Assembly (NCBI GenBank): GCA_030607875.1
Contig: JAUWJD010000010.1
Location: 26,905 to 90,904 of the forward strand
Direction: 5' to 3'
DNA from: Chloroflexota bacterium
Lineage (GTDB): Bacteria > Chloroflexota > Anaerolineae > UBA2200
DNA: 64,000 nt
The position numbers and the translations under genes were made by a program. The notes under the pieces are model-generated. The model was not told the DNA's origin. It did not search any database and worked only from the letters and a program-made list of their open reading frames with translations. Below, in pieces: positions 26,583-35,468 of this stretch; the stretch's first letter is position 1, and the number at the start of each line of letters is the position of its first letter.

Positions 26583-27785
26583 CTATATCTTGCTGCCTGC
26601 ACCAACTGCTTTGAGTTGCTTGATGATCTCTGGGATGACCTTGTACAGGTCACCGACGATGCCCACGTCTGCAACTTGAAAGATCGGTGCCCCAGGGTCC
26701 TTGTTGATGGCCACGATGAACTTGGACTCTTTCATACCTGCCTGGTGCTGAATGGCCCCCGAGATGCCGCAGGCCACATATAGCTCGGGCCGCACAGTCT
26801 TGCCGGTCTGTCCCACCTGGTGATCATGATCGATCCAGCCAGCGTCTACCGCGGCACGAGAAGATCCAACCTCACCGCCCAGGGCTCCTGCCAGTTGCTC
26901 AATCACTTCGAAGCCATCGGGGCCACCTAGACCACGGCCGCCAGAGACAATGATCTTGGCATCCTCCAGGTTGACGCGACGCCGTGCCTCCTTGACCACC
27001 TGCAGAATCTTGACCTGCAGGTCCCCCTCGCTGAGGTTCACCGGGACGCGTTCGACCGTTCCTTGACGGCCTGGATCTGGTTTCGGCGCAGACATTACAC
27101 CTGGACGCACTGTAGACATCTGGGGCCGGTGATGCGGGCAGATGATGGTGGCCATGATATTGCCGCCAAACGCCGGTCGAGTCTGCAGCAGCAAGCGCTC
27201 GCTCTCATCAATGTCCAGCCCGGTGCAGTCCGCAGTCAGGCCGGTGTAGATGCGCTGCGAAATGCGGGGCGCTAGATCCCGGCCCACAGTCGTTGCCCCA
27301 TAGAGCACGATCTCTGGCTTCTTGCTCTCGATCAGCTCAGAGAGCACCTTGGCATAAGCATCGGTGCGATAATGCTCCAGCACGGGATCCTCAGCCAGAT
27401 AGACGACGTCTGCACCATCGGCAATCAGCTCCTGGGCCAGCGCGTCCACGCCGTGACCGAGCAGCACAGCCTGCGCCTGGGAACCCAGCGTGTCAGCTAA
27501 CTGACGAGCCTTGCCCATCAACTGATGAGAGACTTTGGTCAGCACACCGTCCCGCTGTTCAGCAAAGACCCAGACGTTACGATAGTCCTGAACCCTGACG
27601 CCTCCCACCACCCGTTCGCCGATGAACAGCGCATTCTCAGGACACTGATCCACGCAGGCACCGCAGTCCACGCAGCTCTCGTAGATCTTGGCTTTCCCAT
27701 CGACAACCTCGATGGCGCCAAAGGGACAGGCAAAAACGCAATCGCCGCACCCTGTACACTTATCCAGATCAACCTTCAATTCCAT
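26583..27785 (-). CDS. etfA: Electron transfer flavoprotein alpha subunit with N-terminal 2[4Fe-4S] ferredoxin domain
   Basis: A 400-residue EtfA. Residues 1-60 are a ferredoxin domain with CTGCGDCVFACP and CVDCGACVDQCP, followed by the EtfA N-domain and the FAD-binding C-domain (SGGRGLGGPDGFE; SSRAAVDAGW; YVACGISGAIQH; NKDPGAPIFQVADVGIVGD). With EtfB it passes electrons from acyl-CoA dehydrogenases. Fused ferredoxin domains are known in electron-bifurcating or ferredoxin-linked Etf complexes such as caffeyl-CoA reductase, so coupling to ferredoxin is plausible. ATG 27785 follows AAGGAGGGC. Unusually, etfB lies 4 kb upstream with four unrelated genes between. Confidence 0.93.
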   Translation of the reverse strand: MELKVDLDKCTGCGDCVFACPFGAIEVVDGKAKIYESCVDCGACVDQCPENALFIGERVVGGVRVQDYRNVWVFAEQRDGVLTKVSHQLMGKARQLADTLGSQAQAVLLGHGVDALAQELIADGADVVYLAEDPVLEHYRTDAYAKVLSELIESKKPEIVLYGATTVGRDLAPRISQRIYTGLTADCTGLDIDESERLLLQTRPAFGGNIMATIICPHHRPQMSTVRPGVMSAPKPDPGRQGTVERVPVNLSEGDLQVKILQVVKEARRRVNLEDAKIIVSGGRGLGGPDGFEVIEQLAGALGGEVGSSRAAVDAGWIDHDHQVGQTGKTVRPELYVACGISGAIQHQAGMKESKFIVAINKDPGAPIFQVADVGIVGDLYKVIPEIIKQLKAVGAGSKI

Positions 27786-27817
27786 ATCGTGCCCTCCTTG
27801 CAATGTATGTCTTACTA

Positions 27818-29050
27818 TTAGGTCCTGGCGAGCTGTCTTTCGATGGCTTTACCCAATCGCCGGATGCCCTCCTCAATCATTTCCGGACCGGCCGTAGCGA
27901 AAGTTAGACGGAACGCATTCCGTCCACTCTCGCCGTCCGAGTAAAAGGCCGTACCCGGTATGAAGGCAACCTTTTCTTCCACGGCAACCTTCAGCAGGGC
28001 TACCGAGTCTGTGCCTTCAGGCAATGTCACCCATAGGAAAAGTCCACCTTGGGGTCGCGTCCACTGCAAGCCCGATGGGAAGTACTTGTCCATTGCTGAC
28101 AGCATGACCGTACAACGCTCGCTGTACGTTTCACGGATGCGCTTGACGTGCTGCCGCAAGAAACCGCGCTGGCAAATGTCATGGGCGATCATCTGTACAA
28201 ATGTGCTGGTATGCAGATCAGCGCCCTGCTTGGCTTGCACGAACTTGGCAACGATCTTGGCTGGCGCAACAATCCAACCCAGGCGGATACCCGGGGCCAG
28301 GGTTTTGGAGAAGGTACTCAGATAGATGGTATTCTCCTTGTGCAGGACGACGATCGGTGTGATGTCCTCGCCCACGAAGCGCAGCTCCCCGTACGGGTCA
28401 TCTTCAATGATGAATACCCCATACCGCACTGCCAGGTCTACCAGTTTCTGCCGGCGCTCCAATGACAAGGTCACGCCAGCGGGATTGTGGAAATTCGGCA
28501 AGCAGTAGATGAACTTGACCGGTTCACGCTTCAGGATATCCTCGATCAGGTCAACCCGCGTGCCATCCTCATCCAGCGGGACAGTGACAAAGCGTGCCTC
28601 GTACGCGGTCCACGCCTGGATCGCTCCCAGATAAGTGGGTCGATCGGTGAGCACAGTATCGCCGGGGTTGATAAAGATCTTGCCGATCAAGTCCAGTGCC
28701 TGCTGCGAACCGTTTACAATCAACATATTCTCTTCTTTTGCAGGAACGCCGTATTTGTGCACCTTGGACAGCAGAAACTGCTTCAGGGGTGGATACCCTT
28801 CGGTCACACCATACTGCAGCGCCTTTGCTCCTGCATGTTCGAGAACGTACTGACTTGCCTCTTGGAACTCGCGAATAGGAAACAGCTCGGGGGCAGGATT
28901 AGCTCCGCCCAGAGAGATCATCCCCGGCGTGGCCATCAGTTTGAGCGTTTCGCGGATTACCGAGCTGGTCATGCGCTGTGCGCGCTTGGCCAGAGCCACA
29001 TCCCAATCTGTGGTTACTCTGCCATCCCAAGTGACGCCGTTGTCACGCAT
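27818..29050 (-). CDS. PLP-dependent aminotransferase (LysN / 2-aminoadipate type)
   Basis: A 410-residue fold-type I aminotransferase without the GntR domain of MocR regulators. PLP lysine lies in STFSKTLAPGIRLGW; NFHNPAGVTLS and DDPYGEL hold cofactor contacts. Relatives act on 2-aminoadipate, branched or aromatic amino acids and supply 2-oxoacids, which fits a locus degrading amino acids through 2-hydroxyacyl-CoA. Start ATG follows GGAGGAGGGAG. It begins 5 bases after the HAD gene stops and 32 bases precede etfA; all are likely in one operon. Confidence 0.88.
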   Translation of the reverse strand: MRDNGVTWDGRVTTDWDVALAKRAQRMTSSVIRETLKLMATPGMISLGGANPAPELFPIREFQEASQYVLEHAGAKALQYGVTEGYPPLKQFLLSKVHKYGVPAKEENMLIVNGSQQALDLIGKIFINPGDTVLTDRPTYLGAIQAWTAYEARFVTVPLDEDGTRVDLIEDILKREPVKFIYCLPNFHNPAGVTLSLERRQKLVDLAVRYGVFIIEDDPYGELRFVGEDITPIVVLHKENTIYLSTFSKTLAPGIRLGWIVAPAKIVAKFVQAKQGADLHTSTFVQMIAHDICQRGFLRQHVKRIRETYSERCTVMLSAMDKYFPSGLQWTRPQGGLFLWVTLPEGTDSVALLKVAVEEKVAFIPGTAFYSDGESGRNAFRLTFATAGPEMIEEGIRRLGKAIERQLART

Positions 29051-29055
29051 GGTTT

Positions 29056-29784
29056 CTATCTCCCTCCTCCATGCTTTGTGGACACGATCTCAGACACCTC
29101 TTCGCCTGCAGCACCAGGACCCTGAGAGTCCGCTTTCAGTCGCACAACCTCCCTCGCCACCTCGGCGACTTTTTCGATCCTGGCGATGGAAAAATCCACA
29201 CCATCAACCCGCTCCACAGAGCCCACCCACACAGTGGTCATGCCCAGTTTGCGTGCGGTGCGCAAGTTCGGCAGATGGTCGTCAAGTGCTATGCAATCCT
29301 TTGCTGTGACGCTTAGAGAATCCAGTACGTGATGGTAGGCAGCAGGATCCGGCTTGCCCACATACCCGGTAGCTTCTATGTCAAAGATGCGCTCGAAAAA
29401 GCGGCTCACACCTAGTGCTGTCAACACCTGCCGCGCATGCCGCTCGGACGAATTGGTGAAAATGACCTTGCGCCACGGCAGAGTGGCCAGAACGCGGCTC
29501 AATTCCTCATTAGGAGACAGCCTTTCTGCTGCCGGGAAGTCGTGGACGTACGACAGATAGTCGTCGGGATTGATCCCGAACTCGAGCAAGAGGCCGCGCA
29601 TCGTTGTACCGTACTGTTTCCAATATCGTGGGCGCAGCTCCTGGATCGTCGCCTCATCCATGCCCAGGCGCAAGGCCATAAACTCATCGATACGCTGGCT
29701 GACGATACTCATCACCCCCGCGCTCTTGGAATACATCGTGTCATCCAGATCAAAGAGCCCATAGTGTGGCCCCCGTCGCTTCAC
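29056..29784 (-). CDS. HAD-superfamily hydrolase (pyrimidine 5'-nucleotidase-like)
   Basis: A 242-residue HAD phosphatase: motif I FDLDDTMY (13-20), motif II TNSS, then K in GKPDPAAY and motif IV DDHLPNL. A helical cap between motif I and II fits the YjjG/SDT1-type nucleotidases. Start is a GTG overlapping the TGA of the transporter gene (GTGA), so the two are translationally coupled. Longer reading frames run inside the transporter gene and are rejected. Substrate unknown; dephosphorylation of a nucleotide or sugar phosphate is likely. Confidence 0.82.
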   Translation of the reverse strand: MKRRGPHYGLFDLDDTMYSKSAGVMSIVSQRIDEFMALRLGMDEATIQELRPRYWKQYGTTMRGLLLEFGINPDDYLSYVHDFPAAERLSPNEELSRVLATLPWRKVIFTNSSERHARQVLTALGVSRFFERIFDIEATGYVGKPDPAAYHHVLDSLSVTAKDCIALDDHLPNLRTARKLGMTTVWVGSVERVDGVDFSIARIEKVAEVAREVVRLKADSQGPGAAGEEVSEIVSTKHGGGR

Positions 29785-30656
29785 AGCAAGCCTCCGGCCA
29801 TTTCCGCGCGGCCGCAGACATAAATGCCTGCCAGGATGCCGGCGCCTCCCAGAAGCTCCAGCGTCGTCGGGCTCTCGCGCAACACCCAATAAGCCAGGAT
29901 GGTAGAGCCAATGGGCTCACCCAACACCGAGACGGCGACAAAGGTCGGCGACAGATAGCCCAACGCCCAGTTGAGCGACGAATGACCCACTACCTGCGGA
30001 CCAATGGCCAGCAGCAGAAACATCCAATAGGAACGCGCTGGATAGCCCACCAAGCTCTGTCCGCTCAACAGCACGGCGACAACCAGCACCACAGCCGCCG
30101 TCCAATAGGTCGGTGTTACGTACGCCAACAACGACAAGCGTCGCCTCAGATTCCGACCGATCAGAAAGTAGGCCGAAGCCATGATTGCCCCAACAGTGGC
30201 TAGCAAGTCACCCCACAGCGCCAAGCCGGATGCCCGAAAATCGCCCCAGCCGATGATGGCTCCCCCTAAGGCTGCCAGAGCAATGCCCACAAACATAGAC
30301 GAAGGCACCTTTTCTTTGAGCAGGAAGCGGGACGCCAACCCCACAAAGACTGGAGCTGTGGTCACCAGGACAACAGAACTGGTCACCGACGTGTAGGCCA
30401 ACGAACCGATCCAGGTGGCGAAATGCAAGCCCAGAAACACCCCCGACACGACCATCAACCCCAAGTCTTGGCGGCTGAGACGCTGCAACTCAGCACTGTT
30501 ACGCCACAGGGCAAGCGGCGTCAGTATCAGGGAAGCCAGGGTAAGCCTGTATGCCCCCGTGACCAACGCCGGAGCGGCACCGATACGGATAAAGATCGCT
30601 GCCCAGGAAACGGTGAATACTCCCAGCGCCAGCACCCAATATGGCTTCTGCGCCAT
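29781..30656 (-). CDS. EamA-family (DMT) transporter
   Basis: A 291-residue integral membrane protein with ten hydrophobic helices in two EamA halves, beginning MAQKPYWVLALGVFTVSW. Members export amino acids or other metabolites. It starts 10 bases after the D-aminopeptidase gene stops; ribosome binding site weak, suggesting coupling. With a D-aminopeptidase upstream and an aminotransferase downstream, amino-acid export or uptake is a fair inference. Confidence 0.85.
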   Translation of the reverse strand: MAQKPYWVLALGVFTVSWAAIFIRIGAAPALVTGAYRLTLASLILTPLALWRNSAELQRLSRQDLGLMVVSGVFLGLHFATWIGSLAYTSVTSSVVLVTTAPVFVGLASRFLLKEKVPSSMFVGIALAALGGAIIGWGDFRASGLALWGDLLATVGAIMASAYFLIGRNLRRRLSLLAYVTPTYWTAAVVLVVAVLLSGQSLVGYPARSYWMFLLLAIGPQVVGHSSLNWALGYLSPTFVAVSVLGEPIGSTILAYWVLRESPTTLELLGGAGILAGIYVCGRAEMAGGLL

Positions 30657-30666
30657 CGTGACAAGC

Positions 30667-31485
30667 CTATGCGGCCAGTAGGGCCAGCCCAACCATGGCT
30701 CGCCAGGCTCGATACGCAGTCGGCATGTCCTCATGTACGAACTCAACCGTCCGACCGTCCAGCCGCCGGCTACCGGGCACCAGTTCGGCCATCTCGGCAT
30801 GCAGGCTATGCTGAAAACCTACCGTGAACGTGATCGGTGACGACAAGGCAAAAGGAGTGCCACCCTTCTGCACGGCCCTGGTTGCCGCCTGCTTGATCAA
30901 CGCCTGAGCCTTGCTCGGAGCGAGGCAGCGTGCAGCGCGCATACCATATGCGTGCTTGACCACTACTGTTTCGATATCTCCCAGTATCGACCGCGCCTCT
31001 TCCACCAGGGTCTGATCGCCGCTCACGAGAACCACCGGAACTCCAAAGTGCCCCGCCAGCGCAGCATTCAGTCCTAGCTCACCAACAGGCCGGCCATTCA
31101 ACACTACGCTGTGCACTCGCCCGCTCCAGGTGTGGTTCAATGTGCCGTAAGCCGATCCGGCCTGGGTGTGGTAGCCGATAAAGAAGGCTGCATCAAAACC
31201 TTCTTCAATCCCCTGCATCATCGACAGGGCCTTGGGCGATCCGGTGATCAACTGCGCAACCGGGAGCAGTTCTTCGAGCAAGATGTTGCGCATGGTTCCA
31301 TGCGCGTCGTTCACCACGATCTCAGTAGCTCCGCCAGCCAGAGCACCCTCGATCGCCGCGTTTACCTCACCTGTCATCCACTTGCGTGCCCGGTCGTATT
31401 CCTTCGCCTCCTCTTTGATGCTGGTCTGGGCAAAATGCACGACACCTGACACACCTTCCATGTCAGCCGATATGTATACCCTCAT
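30667..31485 (-). CDS. D-aminopeptidase, DppA (M55) family
   Basis: A 272-residue M55 metallopeptidase. SADMEGVSGV at the N-terminus holds two zinc ligands (D8, E10), and further ligand histidines lie in NDAHGTMRN and GYHTQAGSAYGTLNHTW. DppA releases D-alanine from D-Ala dipeptides and some relatives are broader dipeptidases. Length is normal for the family (about 274). A hairpin repeat array fills the spacer to etfB. Confidence 0.9.
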   Translation of the reverse strand: MRVYISADMEGVSGVVHFAQTSIKEEAKEYDRARKWMTGEVNAAIEGALAGGATEIVVNDAHGTMRNILLEELLPVAQLITGSPKALSMMQGIEEGFDAAFFIGYHTQAGSAYGTLNHTWSGRVHSVVLNGRPVGELGLNAALAGHFGVPVVLVSGDQTLVEEARSILGDIETVVVKHAYGMRAARCLAPSKAQALIKQAATRAVQKGGTPFALSSPITFTVGFQHSLHAEMAELVPGSRRLDGRTVEFVHEDMPTAYRAWRAMVGLALLAA

Positions 31486-31508
31486 GTCACCTCATAATGC
31501 GCTGTGTC

Positions 31509-31588
31509 CCTGTCCCAAGGATGACAGGACATGGCCCTGTCCCAAAGATGACAGGACATGGCCCCGCCCAGACGATGGCGGGACATGC
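31509..31588 (-). repeat. Three-unit hairpin repeat between etfB and the D-aminopeptidase gene
   Basis: Three units of 26-27 bases. Units 1 and 2 fold as CCTGTC/GACAGG around 8 bases; unit 3 folds as CCCGCC/GGCGGG. Both arms differ together at two positions, so the stem is kept while the sequence changes. The array abuts the etfB stop codon. Confidence 0.9.
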
Positions 31589-32373
31589 TAGATGATGTTC
31601 TTCTGGCGCAGGATGGCCACAACGTCCCTGGCTGCTTCGGAGGGTGCGCTTTTGATTACCTGGCCTGGCTCCTTTGGCGGTGGCGTAAAGCTGCGCTTCA
31701 CCTGCGTAGGCGAGCCCTTTAGACCCACCGACTCTGGGTCCGCATTTATGTCCTCCGCGCCCCAGAGTGCCACCTCTTGTTCGCGGTAGGCAGTCATGAT
31801 GGCGGCCGCGTGCGGATAGCGCGGTACGTTGGCCTCCTTGGTGATGGTCAGCAGCGCGGGCAGCTCGGCTTCGATCTCCTCATAGCCATCTTCCAGCGCC
31901 CTCGTGGCTTTCACCTTGCCATCGTCAACGATCAACTCGCGCACATAGGTGACCTGCGGGATCTTTAGATACTCGGCCAACTGTGGGCCGACCTGGGCCG
32001 TGTCTCCGTCAATGGCTTGACGGCCGGCGAGCACCAGGTCGAAATCACCAATCTTCTTCAAGGCATGGCCCAGAGTGGTGGCCGTGGCCCAGGTATCCGC
32101 GCCGGCAAAGGCCCGGTCTGTGAGCAGGATGGCCTCATCTGCGCCCATTGCCAACGCTTCCCGCAAGGCATCTTCAGCCTGCGGCGGACCCATAGAGACA
32201 ACGACAACTGAGGCTCCCGTTTTCTCCTTGAGCTTCAATGCCTCTTCGAGGGCATTCTTGTCCTCGGGATTGATGATGCTGGGTACGCCTTTTCGAATGA
32301 GTGTCCCTGTTCTTTTGTCGAGCCTGACTTTATTGGTGTCGGGAACCTGCTTGATCATTACTACGACCTTCAT
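31588..32373 (-). CDS. etfB: Electron transfer flavoprotein beta subunit
   Basis: A 261-residue EtfB: MIKQVPDTNKVRLDKRTG at the start, then the AMP-binding region LTDRAFAGADTWATA and LAGRQAIDGDTAQVGPQLAEYL. Partner of the EtfA at 26583; takes electrons from the acyl-CoA dehydrogenase encoded directly upstream. ATG 32373 follows GGAGGAGAG; an upstream in-frame ATG lacks such a site. The gap to the dehydrogenase gene is 47 bases, so one transcript is likely. Confidence 0.95.
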   Translation of the reverse strand: MKVVVMIKQVPDTNKVRLDKRTGTLIRKGVPSIINPEDKNALEEALKLKEKTGASVVVVSMGPPQAEDALREALAMGADEAILLTDRAFAGADTWATATTLGHALKKIGDFDLVLAGRQAIDGDTAQVGPQLAEYLKIPQVTYVRELIVDDGKVKATRALEDGYEEIEAELPALLTITKEANVPRYPHAAAIMTAYREQEVALWGAEDINADPESVGLKGSPTQVKRSFTPPPKEPGQVIKSAPSEAARDVVAILRQKNII

Positions 32374-32420
32374 GGGCGGTCTCTCCTCCCTCTTCTCAGT
32401 CATTCACCCTCATGAGGCAA

Positions 32421-33593
32421 CTACCTGAGCCTCAGCCCGACCCTGCGGAACAGGTTCCGGGCGATGATCTCACGCTGAATCTCGTTGGTGCCCTCAAAAA
32501 TGCGCGTGATGCGTGCATCACGATACATGCGCTCAATGGGATATTTCTTCATGTAGCCCATGCCGCCGTGAATCTGCAGCGCCGCATCCGCCGCGCGACA
32601 GGCCACCTCAGAGCCCAAGACCTTGCACATGGCAGCCATGGTGCTGAACTCACGCCCGGTCTGTCCTGCGTCCAGCATCCACGCGGTGCGATAGACCAAC
32701 GAACGCAGCGCCTCGATCTCTATCGCCATGTCAGCGATCATCCACTGAATGGCTTGCTTGGCAGCGATCGGTGCGCCAAACTGATAGCGGCTCTTGGCGA
32801 ATTCCATGCTCATCTCCAGCGCCTTGTCAGACGCCCCCAGGCAGCCCGCGCCAAGGCTGATGCGCCCGACATCGAGCGTCTTCATGAAGGTGAGAAAACC
32901 AGCGCCAAACATGCCGAGAACGTTCTCCACCGGAACGCGGCAGTCCTCGAAGAACAGTTCTGCAGTGGAAGAACCGCGGATGCCCATTTTCTCTTCTTTG
33001 TGGCCCACCTTGAAGCCGGGGAACTCTTTCTCCACGATAAAGGCCGTCACGCCACCTCGTGCTCCAAGAGCCGGGTCCGTCACTGCCAGCACGCTGATCA
33101 CATCGGCGATATCGCCATTGGTGATCCACAGCTTGGAGCCATTTAGGATAAAGTAGTCGCCCTCGCGCACAGCTCTGGTCTGTATGGCAGCAGCGTCCGA
33201 CCCTGCGTTGGGTTCCGTCAGAGCGAAGGCGGCGATCTTCTCGCCACGGGCCAGCGGCACCAAGTACTTCTGCTTCTGTTCCTCGGTGCCGTCCAGGTAG
33301 ATGGCCATGGCACCAATGCCCGTGTGGGCACCGATGATCGTGGCAGTGGAACCACAGATCTTGTTCAGTTCCTCCATGAGAATGCAGTACCCAACCTCAC
33401 CCGCACCAGCCCCGCCGTACTTCTGCGGGAACGGTATGCCCATCAATCCAAGCTTGCCTGCCTTTTTGAGCACTCCGAAAGGTACCTTTTCGTCCCGGTC
33501 TATCTCCTCGGCTACTGGGGCGACTTCTTTCTCCGCAAACTCCCGGATCATGCGCCGAAGCAGTTGGTGTTCTTTGGAGAACGTAAAGTCCAT
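32421..33593 (-). CDS. Acyl-CoA dehydrogenase (short-chain type)
   Basis: A 390-residue FAD enzyme for the first oxidation step of beta-oxidation. FALTEPNAGSDAAAIQT is the FAD/substrate signature and the catalytic glutamate is that of IFEGTNEIQ, the short/branched-chain position. The usual N-terminal helical, middle beta and C-terminal helical parts are present and full length. ATG 33593 follows AAGGAGG. It sits just before etfB, its electron acceptor; given the fused-ferredoxin EtfA, a reductase role in the reverse direction (enoyl-CoA reduction) is also possible. Confidence 0.95.
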   Translation of the reverse strand: MDFTFSKEHQLLRRMIREFAEKEVAPVAEEIDRDEKVPFGVLKKAGKLGLMGIPFPQKYGGAGAGEVGYCILMEELNKICGSTATIIGAHTGIGAMAIYLDGTEEQKQKYLVPLARGEKIAAFALTEPNAGSDAAAIQTRAVREGDYFILNGSKLWITNGDIADVISVLAVTDPALGARGGVTAFIVEKEFPGFKVGHKEEKMGIRGSSTAELFFEDCRVPVENVLGMFGAGFLTFMKTLDVGRISLGAGCLGASDKALEMSMEFAKSRYQFGAPIAAKQAIQWMIADMAIEIEALRSLVYRTAWMLDAGQTGREFSTMAAMCKVLGSEVACRAADAALQIHGGMGYMKKYPIERMYRDARITRIFEGTNEIQREIIARNLFRRVGLRLR

Positions 33594-33627
33594 TGCTTCC
33601 TCCTTCAACAAGATTCATCAACACGAT

Positions 33628-33788
33628 AGTTCATCCCGCTGCGACGGGACAGTTCGTCCCGCATTGACGGGGCAGTTCGTCCCGCATTGACGGGGCAGTT
33701 CGTCCCGCTGTGACGGGGCAGTTCGTCCCGCTGCGACGGGATCGTTCACCCCGCACTGACGGGGCCGTTCGTCCCGCATTGACGGGAA
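33628..33788 (-). repeat. Seven-unit hairpin repeat between the acyl-CoA ligase and dehydrogenase genes
   Basis: Seven consecutive 23-base units, core GTTCGTCCCGCATTGACGGG. Each folds as TCCCG/CGGGA-type stem with a 6-base loop; the outer pair is T-A, T-G or C-G in different units but always pairs within a unit. It fills most of the 253-base gap between two genes of the same operon. Confidence 0.93.
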
Positions 33789-33846
33789 ACGATTCACAAC
33801 CTAAACGCAAATGGAAAACGCAATAGGGTGCAAACAGGCCAGCCGC

Positions 33847-35373
33847 CTATTCTTTCAGCAGTCTTTTGATCACCCTACCAGTAGCATCCTTGGGCAGTTC
33901 CGTGCGGAACTCGATGTACCGTGGGTACTTGTAGGCCGCCATCCGCTTGCGAGCGTACTCGATCAGATCCTCGGGGCCGATAGCCTCTTCCTGCTCAAGA
34001 ACGACGAAGGCTTTGATTTCCTCGCCCATGACTTCATCAGGGATGCCCACTACGGCTGCTTCAGACACTGCGGGGTGAGCCAGCAACACACTTTCTACCT
34101 CACGGGCGTAGATGTTGAGCCCGCCGCGAATGATAAAGTCCTTCGTGCGACCGACGATGTAGAAGTAACCATCCTCATCCACTCGCCCCAGGTCACCCGT
34201 GTGGAACCAGCCGCCGCGCATCGCTTCCGCGGTCGGGCCTGGGCGCTTGTAGTAGCCCTTCATGACATTGTGCCCACGGATGACAATTTCCCCCACCTCG
34301 CCAGGCAGCAACTCACCATCTTCCTGGTCAAAGATCTTCATCTGTACGCCATAGATGGGTTGCCCTATAGAGCCAGGGCGAGGAGGCTGGCCCCGCGTGA
34401 TAGACGGCGGGACATTGAACGAAGCCACCGGCGAGGTTTCCGACAAACCGTACCCTTCGAGAATCGACAAGCCGTAGCGCTCTTCGAACTGCTTCATCAA
34501 GTCTACCGACAGCGCTGCTCCACCCGAGCAACAGAGGCGCAAAGAACTCCAATCGTATTTCTCAGCCCCTGGATAATGCTGTAGATACCAGTACATTGTT
34601 GGCACACCCAGCAGCACGGTGACTCGGTTGCGCTGTATGGCTTGTAGCACCTTGTCTGGCTCAAAGCGGGACAACAGGACAAGCGTACCGCCTGCGTATA
34701 GGGTAGCGTTCATCACACAGGTCTGCCCAAAGGCATGAAACAGGGGCAAGACAGCCAGCGACACGTCGGTTTCAGTCAGCCTGCAGAGATGGTCTGCCGT
34801 GAGTGCAGCGTTGTAGAACATATTGAAGTGGGTAAGCTCCGCACCCTTGGGGCGTCCACTGACACCAGCAGTGTACAGGATGACGGCAGAGTCGTGCGGT
34901 GTGGTCTGCGCCGTATCGAACTCGGCTGTACCCCTATCCAACAGCTCGCTGAAGAGGTGACAGCCGGGCGGCGACCTCTTCCCCAAGACAATCCCACGGT
35001 GGCAGACCTCCGCTCCCACCAGCGCTTGCTGAGCCTCCGACAGCAGCGGCTCGTCCACGACCAGGGCCGAAGCATCCGAGTCCTCCAGTTGGTAGGCAAT
35101 TTCGTTTACCTTCAACAACGTGTTTATAGGGACAACACACCCCCCGAGTTTCAGGATGCCAAAGTAGGCAACAACGAACTCGGGCACGTTGGGCAACATC
35201 ACTGCGACCTTGTCGCCAGCACGCACCCCCAGACCCGCCAACCCAGCAGCAAAACGATTGGCTGCTTCATTGAGTTGTGCATAGGTCATTGTGCGGCCAT
35301 TGTGGATGACCGCTAAACGCTGGGGCTGACTAGCTGCACCAGTCTCAAGCAGAATGGCCAGGTTCAGACTCAT
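33847..35373 (-). CDS. Acyl-CoA synthetase (AMP-forming)
   Basis: A 508-residue AMP-forming ligase, second in the window. YTAGVSGRPKGAELTH is the ATP loop, where the usual Ser/Thr-rich pattern is slightly altered (YTAGVSG). GYGLSETSPV, GEIVIRGHNVMKGYY and TGDLGRVDEDGYF follow, and the catalytic lysine lies in LPKDATGRVIKRLL. ATG 35373 or an ATG 15 bases upstream; neither has a strong binding site. It belongs to the beta-oxidation operon that begins with thiolase and probably activates the acid degraded there. Confidence 0.92.
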   Translation of the reverse strand: MSLNLAILLETGAASQPQRLAVIHNGRTMTYAQLNEAANRFAAGLAGLGVRAGDKVAVMLPNVPEFVVAYFGILKLGGCVVPINTLLKVNEIAYQLEDSDASALVVDEPLLSEAQQALVGAEVCHRGIVLGKRSPPGCHLFSELLDRGTAEFDTAQTTPHDSAVILYTAGVSGRPKGAELTHFNMFYNAALTADHLCRLTETDVSLAVLPLFHAFGQTCVMNATLYAGGTLVLLSRFEPDKVLQAIQRNRVTVLLGVPTMYWYLQHYPGAEKYDWSSLRLCCSGGAALSVDLMKQFEERYGLSILEGYGLSETSPVASFNVPPSITRGQPPRPGSIGQPIYGVQMKIFDQEDGELLPGEVGEIVIRGHNVMKGYYKRPGPTAEAMRGGWFHTGDLGRVDEDGYFYIVGRTKDFIIRGGLNIYAREVESVLLAHPAVSEAAVVGIPDEVMGEEIKAFVVLEQEEAIGPEDLIEYARKRMAAYKYPRYIEFRTELPKDATGRVIKRLLKE

Positions 35374-35468
35374 AATCCATGTACCCATGAGTCATGAGCA
35401 GTGAGTCGCTGCCATTGATCAGGCGGCAATGGTTATGATGACCCACCACTCATGACTGGTGACTCTCG

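Noticed and set aside
33628..33788. CRISPR-like array between acyl-CoA genes
   Set aside because: 23-base units repeat without any spacer; the pattern is a tandem hairpin repeat.
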